Assembly: GCF_964340395.1 (NCBI RefSeq)
Contig: NC_135568.1
Coordinates: 2,374,001 to 2,438,000 of the forward strand
Reading direction: 5' to 3'
DNA from: Glandiceps talaboti
Taxonomy: Eukaryota > Hemichordata > Enteropneusta > Spengelidae
Length of the DNA stretch: 64,000 nt
Shown: positions 60,647 through 64,000 of the stretch, piece by piece
Position numbering within the stretch: the stretch's first letter is position 1
Layout of the letters: the number at the start of each line of letters is the position of its first letter
Notes under the pieces: model-generated
What the model saw: only the letters and a program-made list of their open reading frames with translations
What the model was told of the DNA's origin: nothing
Database searches by the model: none
Position numbers and translations under genes: made by a program

Positions 60647-63632
60647 TGTGTGTATAAATGTATGTATGTATCTGTGTGTGTGTGTGTCTGTCTGTCTGTC
60701 TATGTGTATGTGTCTGTGTCTGTGTCTGTGTCTGTGTCTGTGTCTGTCTGTTTGTGTCTGTGTCTGTGTCTGTGTGTGTGTCTCTGTGTCTGTCATTTCA
60801 ACACCAATCAAAACACAAAATGAAATATATTCTAAACTCTGTTTGTAGATATGAATGATGCCCAAATTTTCTGTCTCCAACTAAACACTGTAGAAAAACT
60901 GTTAAAGATTTACAAACCCCTTTGTAAAGACTAAATAGAAAACCTAGCCTAGTAGAATGAACCTCAGAAATTATCTCTTTAACTTTACTGTTACTTTGTT
61001 CAAGAAAACTTCAACACATTCTCAGTGAAAATCAATGAACATAATCTGGGGTAACCATACCAACAATCATCCAAATTATTGAAACTCTCAACCAAACAAC
61101 ATCCAAGTTATTGAAACTCTCAACCAATCAACATCCAAGTTATTTAAACTCTCAACCAATCAACATCCAAGTGATTTAAACTCTCAACCAATCAACACCC
61201 AAGTTATTGAAACTCAGCCAATCAACATCCAAGTTATTGAAACTTTCAACCAATCAACATCCAAGTTATTTAAACTCTCAACCAATCAACACCCAAGTTT
61301 AATACTGAGATACATATCATACACAGTGTTTTGGTGTTGCAATGGCAGGCTGCAGAACACAATGTTTGCTGATTGCTGATTCAGAAAGCTGATCCTCTGT
61401 AGTTTAGTAGGGAATGATCTAACATCACGTTACTTTCAGCACTTCACTTGTAGTGTACAATGCAAGTTTGAACACTGTATAGCACAGCACAGATTAACAT
61501 CATTGCAGTCGGTAACCCTGTCCATGCTTGTCTAATTGACATACCTTGACTGACGTACTGACATTTTTAGCCCCCAGCATGTTAGTGCCATGCAAACAAT
61601 GTACATGTACACACAGGTATACGAAGCATCAAAATATTTGGTATTTTGATATGTATGCATATAAAACACACAATTTGGATACAGATAAGCATGGAATAGC
61701 AAGATAAGCTATCTGTCAAAAATCTATCAAGCACAGCTGCACATATACACGTATATGACCTTTCACATCAAGTAATCGACATGACCTTTGGCATCAATTA
61801 ATTGACATAACCTTTGACATTGACTATTTGGCATGACTTTTAGCCTTGAAGCTTGACCTTTGTCATCAAATATTACACAACCCCATTGAGTGACCTTTGA
61901 CACCAACCTATTGAATGACCTTTGACATCAAACCCTCTGAATGACCTGTGATATAAACCCCCTCAATATGACATTTGAACCCATCTTCAGTTATTACCCT
62001 TGTTCTAATCTTTGACCCCATAAAGATTACAGCATGGTATATCTTTGTATTGTTAAACAAACTAATACAGCTCTGCATATTGAATGTTGTTTGCTTTGTT
62101 TATAAATTAACAGATATGGAATGAGATTCACAGCTAACAATAATTTAATTGTTGTTTAGAGATAGACTAATGTAAACAACTAATTTATAGGAGAAGCAGA
62201 AAAAGAGCAACAGGTAACACCTGAACCAGAAACTGAAACAGAAGAGGCAGAAGTTGAACCAGAGGAAGATGAACCCGAGCCATCACCACAAGAAGAACCT
62301 AAAACAGCAGATGTTGTCTCAGCTGAGCCATCAGCTGAGCCGACTCCTGTCTTAGCCGACACTGATATAGATGACGCACTAAGTAATCGCTCTAGAAGTC
62401 CTTCTGTTAAGAGTGCTCGTAGTACTAAAAGTATTCAAGATGCCTTGGGTGGGGTCAAAGAAGGCCATATATACCACCCAGCAAGTGAGTCGATGTTGCT
62501 ATCGCAACTAAGCATGGTGGTGTTGGTATCTTTAATATAATGCATGAAATTAACTGAATATTAATTCTGGTTATGGAGCACTACATGCATGTTGAATAAA
62601 TAAAGTAATATGTAAGATTATTAAAATGGTGTAAATTATGACAACAGGGATCAGAATTCTTGTTCATATCTATAAAGTTATAATGTAAAAGTGGTATCAG
62701 CTACTAGGCTGTCTACTGGCATGATAAGTGTGTCTCTGTAATGTTGTTGTATCCAGTACTAGAACAATAATGATAGAATGATATTTTGGAGTCATACCCA
62801 TCGTGCCAGTTGACAGACTAATCAGCAACAAGTACAGAATGCATGGCTTGATAAGGATGACTTGCCTAAATCCAGAAATTTATTTCTATTAGGTCATCTC
62901 CGTGGGTCTCATGTATAAACAGTCTTCATATCAGATTGCAATTTTTGTTATAGATGTTATTAAACATGATCTATAATTCTGAACTTCATAGCTATGAGCT
63001 CTAAGTTTGCTCTCAACATATTCATAATCATTGCATATTATCAAAAGCAGTACGTATATACTAAGTTTACTTAAATGCATACAAATCTTGGCAAGTTTCC
63101 AACATTGCCACGGAAGCACTGAATGATGACAGCTTTGTATTGAACTGCATGTCATTTGTCCCATACCACATCACCATGGCAGCTACGATTTAGCATTTTG
63201 GCCATGTTTCATACATGCACAATCACATGGAATGATTTTTCATTATCACATGTTCATCATGTGTCAATCACATGCTTATCATGTGCCACTCACACATGTA
63301 CATTGTGTGTGGATCACATGCTCATTATGTGACAACCACATGGTCACCACGTGTCATTTACATGTTCACTGGTATCAATCACATGGCATCTTGCATGAGT
63401 TAATCATATCATGATCATGTGTTAATCACCTGTTCATCATGTGATTATCACATGGCATGGTTTGGTTTGGTTTGTAGTGATTTATTCTGAGGTTGACACA
63501 CTGAAAAGTGACTGGCATGACAAAGTCAGAACATATTGTGTGTACACCTGTACTAACCATTGATTTACATCTTGTTTTCCATTTACTCCATTCATGATGT
63601 TTCTATTTCTACAGAGAAGAGATTTATGAAAG
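21769..63632 (+). CDS. KIAA2012-like protein, at least 24 exons, 3' end beyond window
   Basis: One large plus-strand gene whose 23 joined exons (21769-62484) give 1086 codons in a single open frame, plus an 18-base microexon. I assign it to the KIAA2012 family from recalled N-terminal motifs in order: LSLLSRG, an EPE-DY junction, [44 protein letters not shown] and, later, [12 protein letters not shown]. The function of this family is not established. The middle of the protein is low-complexity, Ser/Lys/Glu rich and probably disordered, with in-frame duplications in exons 17 and 18. The vertebrate proteins end, as I recall, in a long charged coiled coil. That part is not seen here, so the gene should continue to the right. 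Nearly all internal exons are phase-symmetric. The introns are packed with tandem repeats. Gaps of 4 kb (30440-34891 and 48298-52642) could hide small exons. Confidence 0.75.
23438..23497 (+). repeat. Dispersed SINE-like repeat, copy 3
   Basis: TTTCAATCCCATG, GTGTTATCTTGGTAAGGATTA and TTTTGTTCTGAACC follow the order seen in the other copies. Confidence 0.4.
23812..23860. repeat. TG repeat, poly(G) and (GGGT)n
   Basis: A short TG block, then a run of about 10 G and four GGGT units, a strong G-quadruplex candidate. Confidence 0.9.
24629..25076. repeat. Long inverted repeat, arms about 190 bases
   Basis: The left arm 24629-24827 (…GGTTTGATAAGAACAAATTTATGGCC) pairs with the right arm 24891-25076 (GGCCATAAAACTGTTCTTATC…) around a loop of about 63 bases. 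Matching blocks include ACAAACAGGGAAAGTAAA with TTTACTTTCCCTGTTTGT and CAGCATGTTGGAA with TTCCAACATGCTG. It may be a foldback element. In the intron transcript it would fold into a long hairpin. Confidence 0.8.
25311..25400. repeat. 29-30 bp tandem triplicate
   Basis: Three copies of GTACCGAGGCAACGTGATATACATGTATT with one substitution. Confidence 0.9.
25440..25920. repeat. Tandem array, unit about 76 bp, about 5-6 copies
   Basis: The unit contains TTGAGATGACCCTTAATA, TATTTCATCTCATATACA and AAATTATTGAATTAAAAA, degenerating towards the left edge. GAGATGA and TCATCTC within each unit can form small hairpins. Confidence 0.88.
27036..27049. promoter_or_regulatory. Perfect RFX X-box palindrome
   Basis: GTTACC-AT-GGTAAC, a complete 14-base palindrome fitting GTNRCC-N2-RGYAAC. 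Confidence 0.4.
27419..27540. repeat. (CAAT)n microsatellite
   Basis: About 30 copies with a few AAAT variants. The [11 protein letters not shown] is an artefact. Confidence 0.97.
27784..27880 (-). repeat. Dispersed SINE-like repeat, copy 4
   Basis: It aligns by eye with 5421-5515: TCCAGAA, AATCCTAT, TTATGGTGCCACTGATAAAG, ATGTGAGAA, CTGGGATT and AAAACCCTGG in the same order. Confidence 0.5.
30143..30439 (+). CDS. KIAA2012-like exon 2
   Basis: A 99-codon exon in phase 0 on both sides. It codes for [17 protein letters not shown], an acidic stretch, [20 protein letters not shown], then [17 protein letters not shown]. The TF-TRKGA and LRNAVLSYG motifs are the strongest family matches. The acceptor is GTCGCTAG and the donor AGT|GTAAGT. 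Confidence 0.88.
30615..30640. repeat. Poly(G) tract with GGGGT
   Basis: About 15 uninterrupted G flanked by GGGAGGGG and TGGGGGT, a G-quadruplex candidate. Confidence 0.93.
31081..31302. repeat. Tandem duplication, about 115 bp unit
   Basis: TTTCTGTGCATATATGTA, ACTCACTGTGATTTTAAAAA and CAAAGCCATC…AAATTGA occur twice in the same order. Confidence 0.85.
31319..31445. repeat. CCAATCA-bearing tandem repeat, 3 copies
   Basis: Units carry AGACCAATCA…CACTGC…TAGTATAGAT, with CCAATCA at 31321, 31350 and 31397. Confidence 0.8.
32095..32530. mobile_element. Inverted pair of small MITE-like elements
   Basis: 32138-32206 (GGTTACCCAGCCTC … GAGTCTGGGGAAAC) and 32438-32502 (GTTTTCCCAGACTC … GAGTCTGGGTAACC) each have terminal inverted repeats and are inverted relative to one another. 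Similarity extends outside to the GAGGGCG words. They are non-coding and flank about 230 unrelated bases. Confidence 0.65.
33240..33425. repeat. Degenerate tandem repeat, about 60 bp unit, 3 copies
   Basis: Recurring CAAAGTTTGGCGACCATGCC…CTAGAGTTT, CAAATTTGGTGGCCAG…AGAGTTTGA and CAAATTGTGTGGCCATG…CTAGAGTTT. Confidence 0.7.
34892..35069 (+). CDS. KIAA2012-like exon 3
   Basis: It codes for [20 protein letters not shown], then [20 protein letters not shown]. The SAKRY motif and a Trp-rich helix follow in the order expected of the family. It leaves in phase 1 at AAAAG|GTATGG. Confidence 0.85.
35588..35770 (+). CDS. KIAA2012-like exon 4
   Basis: A phase 1-1 exon coding for [20 protein letters not shown], then [20 protein letters not shown]. 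The donor is TTCTG|GTAAGT. Confidence 0.82.
36017..36306 (+). CDS. KIAA2012-like exon 5
   Basis: It has a Ser/Ala-rich start ([20 protein letters not shown]), then a helix with [20 protein letters not shown], and [20 protein letters not shown]. The donor is GAT|GTAAGT, phase 0. The helix is a possible short coiled coil. Confidence 0.85.
36861..36902. promoter_or_regulatory. Three tandem POU octamers at 11-bp spacing
   Basis: ATGCAAAT occurs at 36861, 36872 and 36883, followed by ATGCACAT at 36894. It is an 11-bp tandem repeat whose unit is the canonical octamer, one helical turn apart. Function is untested. Confidence 0.5.
37320..37379 (+). CDS. KIAA2012-like exon 6 (60 bases)
   Basis: A phase 0-0 exon, [20 protein letters not shown], between TTCCCATAG and G|GTACAA. 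It is short, so the call rests on splice sites and frame. Confidence 0.62.
37481..37770. repeat. Direct duplication of about 90 bases
   Basis: CAAATGACGCGTTATTAGCC…AGTCACTGG and CAAATGACACATTATTAGCC…AGTCACTGG recur about 200 bases apart, each ending TTCAGGCAAGTCAC. Confidence 0.8.
38463..38501 (+). CDS. KIAA2012-like exon 7 (39 bases)
   Basis: [13 protein letters not shown] in phase 0-0 between CTACAG and ACA|GTAAGT. The small size makes it a candidate rather than certain. Confidence 0.6.
38630..38850. repeat. Tandem repeat, about 31 bp unit, about 7 copies
   Basis: The unit resembles TTCCCTCACTGCCCTCCATACAGAGGC. It is pyrimidine-rich, with TACAGAGG in most copies. Confidence 0.88.
39056..39124 (+). 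CDS. KIAA2012-like exon 8
   Basis: A phase 0-0 exon of 23 codons beginning [20 protein letters not shown], acidic and Ser-rich, with donor GAA|GTAAGT. Confidence 0.68.
39245..40125. repeat. 62-bp minisatellite, about 14-15 copies
   Basis: The unit contains TGATTGGCTATATGAGTCTC, CAAATATGGAATGCTGGGAC and TTATGTTATCCATCACAC. Copies are highly similar except the first two, which are shortened. Each unit carries GCCAATCA on the minus strand. It fills most of the intron between exons 8 and 9. Confidence 0.97.
40204..40315 (+). CDS. KIAA2012-like exon 9
   Basis: It codes for [20 protein letters not shown] then [17 protein letters not shown]. It enters in phase 0 and leaves in phase 1 at CATT|GTAAGT. 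Confidence 0.75.
40886..41080 (+). CDS. KIAA2012-like exon 10
   Basis: A proline-rich phase 1-1 exon with [17 protein letters not shown] and [22 protein letters not shown]-type proline motif is also recalled from the vertebrate family. Confidence 0.82.
41701..41820. repeat. Tandem duplication, about 56 bp unit
   Basis: CTGACATATTTGTATACAGC followed by GGTAAACATGTTGCCATGGA occurs twice. Each copy holds GTTGCCATGGATAC, a near X-box. Confidence 0.92.
41844..41969 (+). CDS. KIAA2012-like exon 11
   Basis: A phase 1-1 exon with [20 protein letters not shown] and [19 protein letters not shown], a Ser/Lys-rich stretch. Confidence 0.8.
42008..42340. repeat. Poly(C) and degenerate C-rich tandem repeat
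   Basis: After about 13 C there are about 7 copies of a unit like CCCACCCATCATCCAGAACTTTGCAGGCCCC. The intron lies between exons 11 and 12. Confidence 0.88.
42507..42644 (+). CDS. KIAA2012-like exon 12
   Basis: A phase 1-1 exon with [20 protein letters not shown] and [19 protein letters not shown]. The sequence ACTTGTAGGAA just before its acceptor also occurs about 45 bases upstream, giving a possible decoy acceptor. Confidence 0.8.
42931..43065. repeat. Tandem duplication, about 65 bp unit
   Basis: AGTTGATAGCAGTAATCAAT followed by ACAAGTGTACTAAA and GGACTTTTCCTTTAA occurs twice in a row. Confidence 0.93.
43124..43267 (+). CDS. KIAA2012-like exon 13, with the FGPDGE motif
   Basis: A phase 1-1 exon with [20 protein letters not shown], then [20 protein letters not shown]. 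The GPDGE segment is one of the recognised family anchors in the middle of the protein. Confidence 0.85.
43886..43981 (+). CDS. KIAA2012-like exon 14
   Basis: A phase 1-1 exon with [18 protein letters not shown], then an unbroken Glu run and acidic tail. The donor GAAG|GTAGTT is weaker than most. Confidence 0.72.
44150..44545. repeat. Large compound (TGTC)n/(TGTA)n/(TG)n microsatellite
   Basis: About 400 bases of TCTG, TATG, TG and AATG units. All overlapping 80-235 residue ORFs are artefacts. Confidence 0.98.
44680..44850 (+). mobile_element. Possible degraded MITE copy F
   Basis: TCATTCTCAGAAGCCAGAGC, ACGAAATAAGTAG and GGACAGTGCCATAAAGAG resemble the family in order, but the element is interrupted and its right end is not clear. 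Confidence 0.35.
45075..45140 (+). CDS. KIAA2012-like exon 15 (66 bases)
   Basis: A phase 1-1 exon, [20 protein letters not shown] then YY. Its donor TATG|GTAACA lies inside an X-box-like GTTACTATGGTAAC (45132-45145). Confidence 0.7.
46273..46410. repeat. CCAATCA-bearing tandem repeat, about 41 bp unit, about 3.5 copies
   Basis: Units carry CTGACCAATCACAT and GACAGCTG-TGTCATGTGATAA. The CCAAT words are at 46278, 46320, 46359 and 46401. Confidence 0.85.
46530..46637 (+). CDS. KIAA2012-like exon 16
   Basis: A phase 1-1 exon, [20 protein letters not shown] then [16 protein letters not shown], acidic then basic and Ser-rich. Confidence 0.8.
47221..47234. promoter_or_regulatory. Perfect RFX X-box palindrome
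   Basis: GTTACC-AT-GGTAAC, identical to the one at 27036-27049. Confidence 0.4.
48121..48297 (+). CDS. KIAA2012-like exon 17, with in-frame duplication
   Basis: A phase 1-1 exon with [20 protein letters not shown], then [12 protein letters not shown], a 21-base in-frame duplication (CAGCATGCTTTGA twice), and an acidic end. Confidence 0.82.
48298..52642. other. 4.3 kb intron of the KIAA2012-like gene
   Basis: AT-rich with no convincing exon. It contains several X-box-like palindromes (a perfect one at 50924-50937; near matches at 50825 and 51789) and a GAGGGCGCTAA word at 50627-50636. No tandem array of note is present, unlike the neighbouring introns. Confidence 0.55.
50924..50937. promoter_or_regulatory. 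Perfect RFX X-box
   Basis: GTTACC-AT-AGCAAC fits GTNRCC-N2-RGYAAC exactly. A near match GTTTCCATAGCAAC lies 99 bases upstream. Confidence 0.4.
52643..52881 (+). CDS. KIAA2012-like exon 18, with KSA-type 9-base coding repeat
   Basis: It codes for [20 protein letters not shown], then a tandem of AAATCGGNN units giving [19 protein letters not shown], then [20 protein letters not shown] and the DLAKDAQ end. It leaves in phase 0. Confidence 0.85.
52914..53012. repeat. 18-bp tandem repeat, about 5-6 copies
   Basis: GGCCATTTTGAATTTGAT-type units start about 30 bases after the exon 18 donor. The word GGCCAT recurs. Confidence 0.92.
53436..53558 (+). CDS. KIAA2012-like exon 19, whose 3' end seeds a minisatellite
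   Basis: A phase 0-0 exon of 41 codons, [20 protein letters not shown], then [19 protein letters not shown], with donor AGT|GTAAGTATT. The last 25 coding bases and this donor are copied about 17 more times downstream. Reading past the first donor in frame meets TGA within about 70 bases, so use of later donors would truncate the protein. Confidence 0.82.
53534..55005. repeat. Splice-donor minisatellite, 79-81 bp unit, 18 copies
   Basis: Each unit is GAATTCTATTGATT, then CTTTGTGGAGT or CAGCGTGGAGT, then GTAAGTATTG, then a block of GGGGT/GGGAT/GGGGGT. Copies 1-4 have the CTTT form (81-bp unit) and copies 5-18 the CAGC form (79-bp unit). Copy starts run from 53534 to 54898. Copy 1 is the authentic end of exon 19. 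The G-rich third of each unit is a G-quadruplex candidate on the coding strand. Confidence 0.97.
55099..55295. repeat. Pyrimidine-rich tandem repeat, about 35 bp unit, about 5 copies
   Basis: Units resemble GTATTCCCACTTTCCCAACC followed by ACTCCACAGT. It ends about 40 bases before the next acceptor and could serve as extended polypyrimidine sequence. Confidence 0.85.
55334..55481 (+). CDS. KIAA2012-like exon 20
   Basis: It codes for [20 protein letters not shown], then basic [18 protein letters not shown] and LLRQKLRHA. It enters in phase 0 and leaves in phase 1 at GCAG|GTCAGT. Confidence 0.85.
55595..55930. repeat. Second long inverted repeat, arms about 160 bases
   Basis: The left arm 55595-55756 pairs with the right arm 55764-55930. 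Examples are GAGGATTGGGTAT with ATACCCAATCCTC, ATGAAACAACAT with ATGTTGTTTCAT, and TTGTTTGTAACTCA with TGAGTTACAAACA. The loop is only a few bases, so the transcript would fold into a long hairpin. Confidence 0.85.
57618..57718 (+). mobile_element. hAT-like MITE copy E
   Basis: CATTCTCGCAAACCAGAG and CCGTGGTTTGCGATAATG are the ends. CAACACAT occurs as an exact 8-bp direct repeat on both flanks. The interior has ACACTTCGAAATAACG and GTGCCATAAAAGAGG. Confidence 0.88.
57981..58016 (+). CDS. KIAA2012-like exon 21 (36 bases, candidate)
   Basis: A phase 1-1 exon, [12 protein letters not shown], between TTTCATTTTAG and AAAG|GTAACG. Only the splice sites and the preserved frame support it. Confidence 0.55.
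60406..60450 (+). CDS. KIAA2012-like exon 22 (45 bases)
   Basis: A phase 1-1 exon, [15 protein letters not shown], between CCTTCACAG and AAAA|GTATGT. A (TG)n microsatellite begins about 20 bases into the following intron. Confidence 0.65.
60468..60795. repeat. (TG)n microsatellite with TACG and TCTG variants
   Basis: About 330 bases of TG, TACGTG and TCTG units directly after the exon 22 donor. The Cys/Val ORFs are artefacts. Confidence 0.98.
61046..61300. repeat. CCAATCA-bearing tandem repeat, about 33 bp unit, about 7 copies
   Basis: The unit is close to AAACTCTCAACCAATCAACA followed by TCCAAGTTATTG. The first copy has CCAAACA. Confidence 0.93.
61755..61982. repeat. 26-bp degenerate minisatellite built on TGACCTTTGACA
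   Basis: The word recurs at about 61755, 61782, 61808, 61834, 61854, 61891, 61916, 61942 and 61969. It is exact at 61891 and 61916. It matches the nuclear-receptor DR1 consensus. Confidence 0.8.
62191..62484 (+). CDS. KIAA2012-like exon 23
   Basis: A phase 1-1 exon of 98 codons: a Glu/Pro-rich stretch ([37 protein letters not shown]), then [20 protein letters not shown] and GHIYHPA. The donor is GCAA|GTGAGT. Confidence 0.85.
63238..63460. repeat. Degenerate tandem repeat of CACATG/CATGTG words
   Basis: Units of about 20 bases like AATCACATG-TTCATCATGTG repeat about 10 times. They are palindromic E-box words (CANNTG), with one CACGTG at about 63349. Confidence 0.8.
63615..63632 (+). CDS. KIAA2012-like microexon 24 (or alternative terminal exon to 63646)
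   Basis: After TTTCTACAG, 18 bases code for KKRFMK in phase 1-1, with possible donor AAAG|GTATTC. If not spliced, the frame reads GIPK and TAA at 63644-63646, giving a 1096-residue protein. The microexon reading is preferred because the family's C-terminal coiled coil is still missing. Confidence 0.5.
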
Positions 63633-63646
63633 GTATTCCTAAATAA

Positions 63647-64000
63647 GGCATTCAATATTTGGACTATGCACCCAGCAATGGTTTTGGATCCTATTCATGC
63701 ATGATATTGAAAAGTTCATAAACATACCCAGGCACAAATAATTCTTAAAATCTCTTATGATTACTACATAATTGTGGTCCATCTGCACCTACCAGTATAT
63801 CCCCAACACCAACCCATTACCTGCATACACAATTACACTGTCCATTTATGGTTTCCATTCTCATACATTTTATCCCATTTCTCATACCATCCACTTACAC
63901 CAACAATGGCTCATATCCATATCTATATCTGACACCAGACAGAGTTGATTTTCCATCACTCACATGACACAACCCATACTGTCCATTCCACTCACAAACA
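63647..64000. other. Right edge, probable intron
   Basis: No exon is recognised. The C/A-rich stretch is unremarkable. Confidence 0.5.

Noticed and set aside
60303-60880. ORFs of 117-181 residues rich in Cys/Val or His/Thr
   Set aside because: They are (TG)n translations. Only the 45-base exon inside is supported.
62180-62362. Ser/Gly-rich minus-strand ORF
   Set aside because: It is the antisense of the Glu/Pro-rich exon 23.

Overview
This is a segment of an animal nuclear chromosome. The evidence is GT-AG split genes with introns of 0.1 to 8 kb, AT-rich non-coding DNA, long pure microsatellites, minisatellites, and MITE- and SINE-like dispersed repeats. Nothing bacterial, phage or plasmid-like is visible. 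A GH9 endoglucanase, a single-exon LRR-Ig membrane protein, a clavaminate synthase-like TauD dioxygenase and a KIAA2012-type gene together suggest a marine invertebrate. A deuterostome such as a hemichordate or lancelet, or a lophotrochozoan, would fit, but the sequence alone does not decide.

Layout. (1) 83-3338, plus strand: the last six exons of a GH9 glycoside hydrolase whose 5' part lies left of the window. (2) 3339-8353: intergenic, holding a hAT-like MITE, a SINE-like copy and two long TA arrays. (3) 8354-10294, minus strand: an intronless gene for a 646-residue receptor-like protein (signal peptide, LRR block, one Ig domain, one membrane helix, short tail). (4) 10295-15331: intergenic, rich in simple repeats and poly(C). 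(5) 15332-19106 (or 19193), minus strand: a complete four-exon Fe(II)/2-oxoglutarate oxygenase gene. (6) 19194-21768: intergenic, ending in a CpG-richer presumed promoter. (7) 21769 to at least 63632, plus strand: one large gene of at least 24 exons. I assign it to the uncharacterised KIAA2012 family from N-terminal motifs and gene order of motifs. It probably runs past the right edge.

The four genes share no obvious pathway; they are ordinary chromosomal neighbours. All joins in the three spliced models are phase-consistent and use GT-AG sites, which is the main support for the exon calls.

The most unusual structure is at 53534-55005. The 3' end of a KIAA2012 exon together with its 5' splice site has been amplified into about 18 tandem copies of a 79-81 bp unit. 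This leaves one real donor followed by about 17 near-identical decoy donors inside a G-rich array. Other points of interest are two long intronic hairpins, a MITE family with 8-bp target duplications at five insertions, intronic minisatellites built on CCAAT, nuclear-receptor DR1, POU-octamer and E-box words, dispersed RFX X-box palindromes, and a recurring GAGGGCGCT word.
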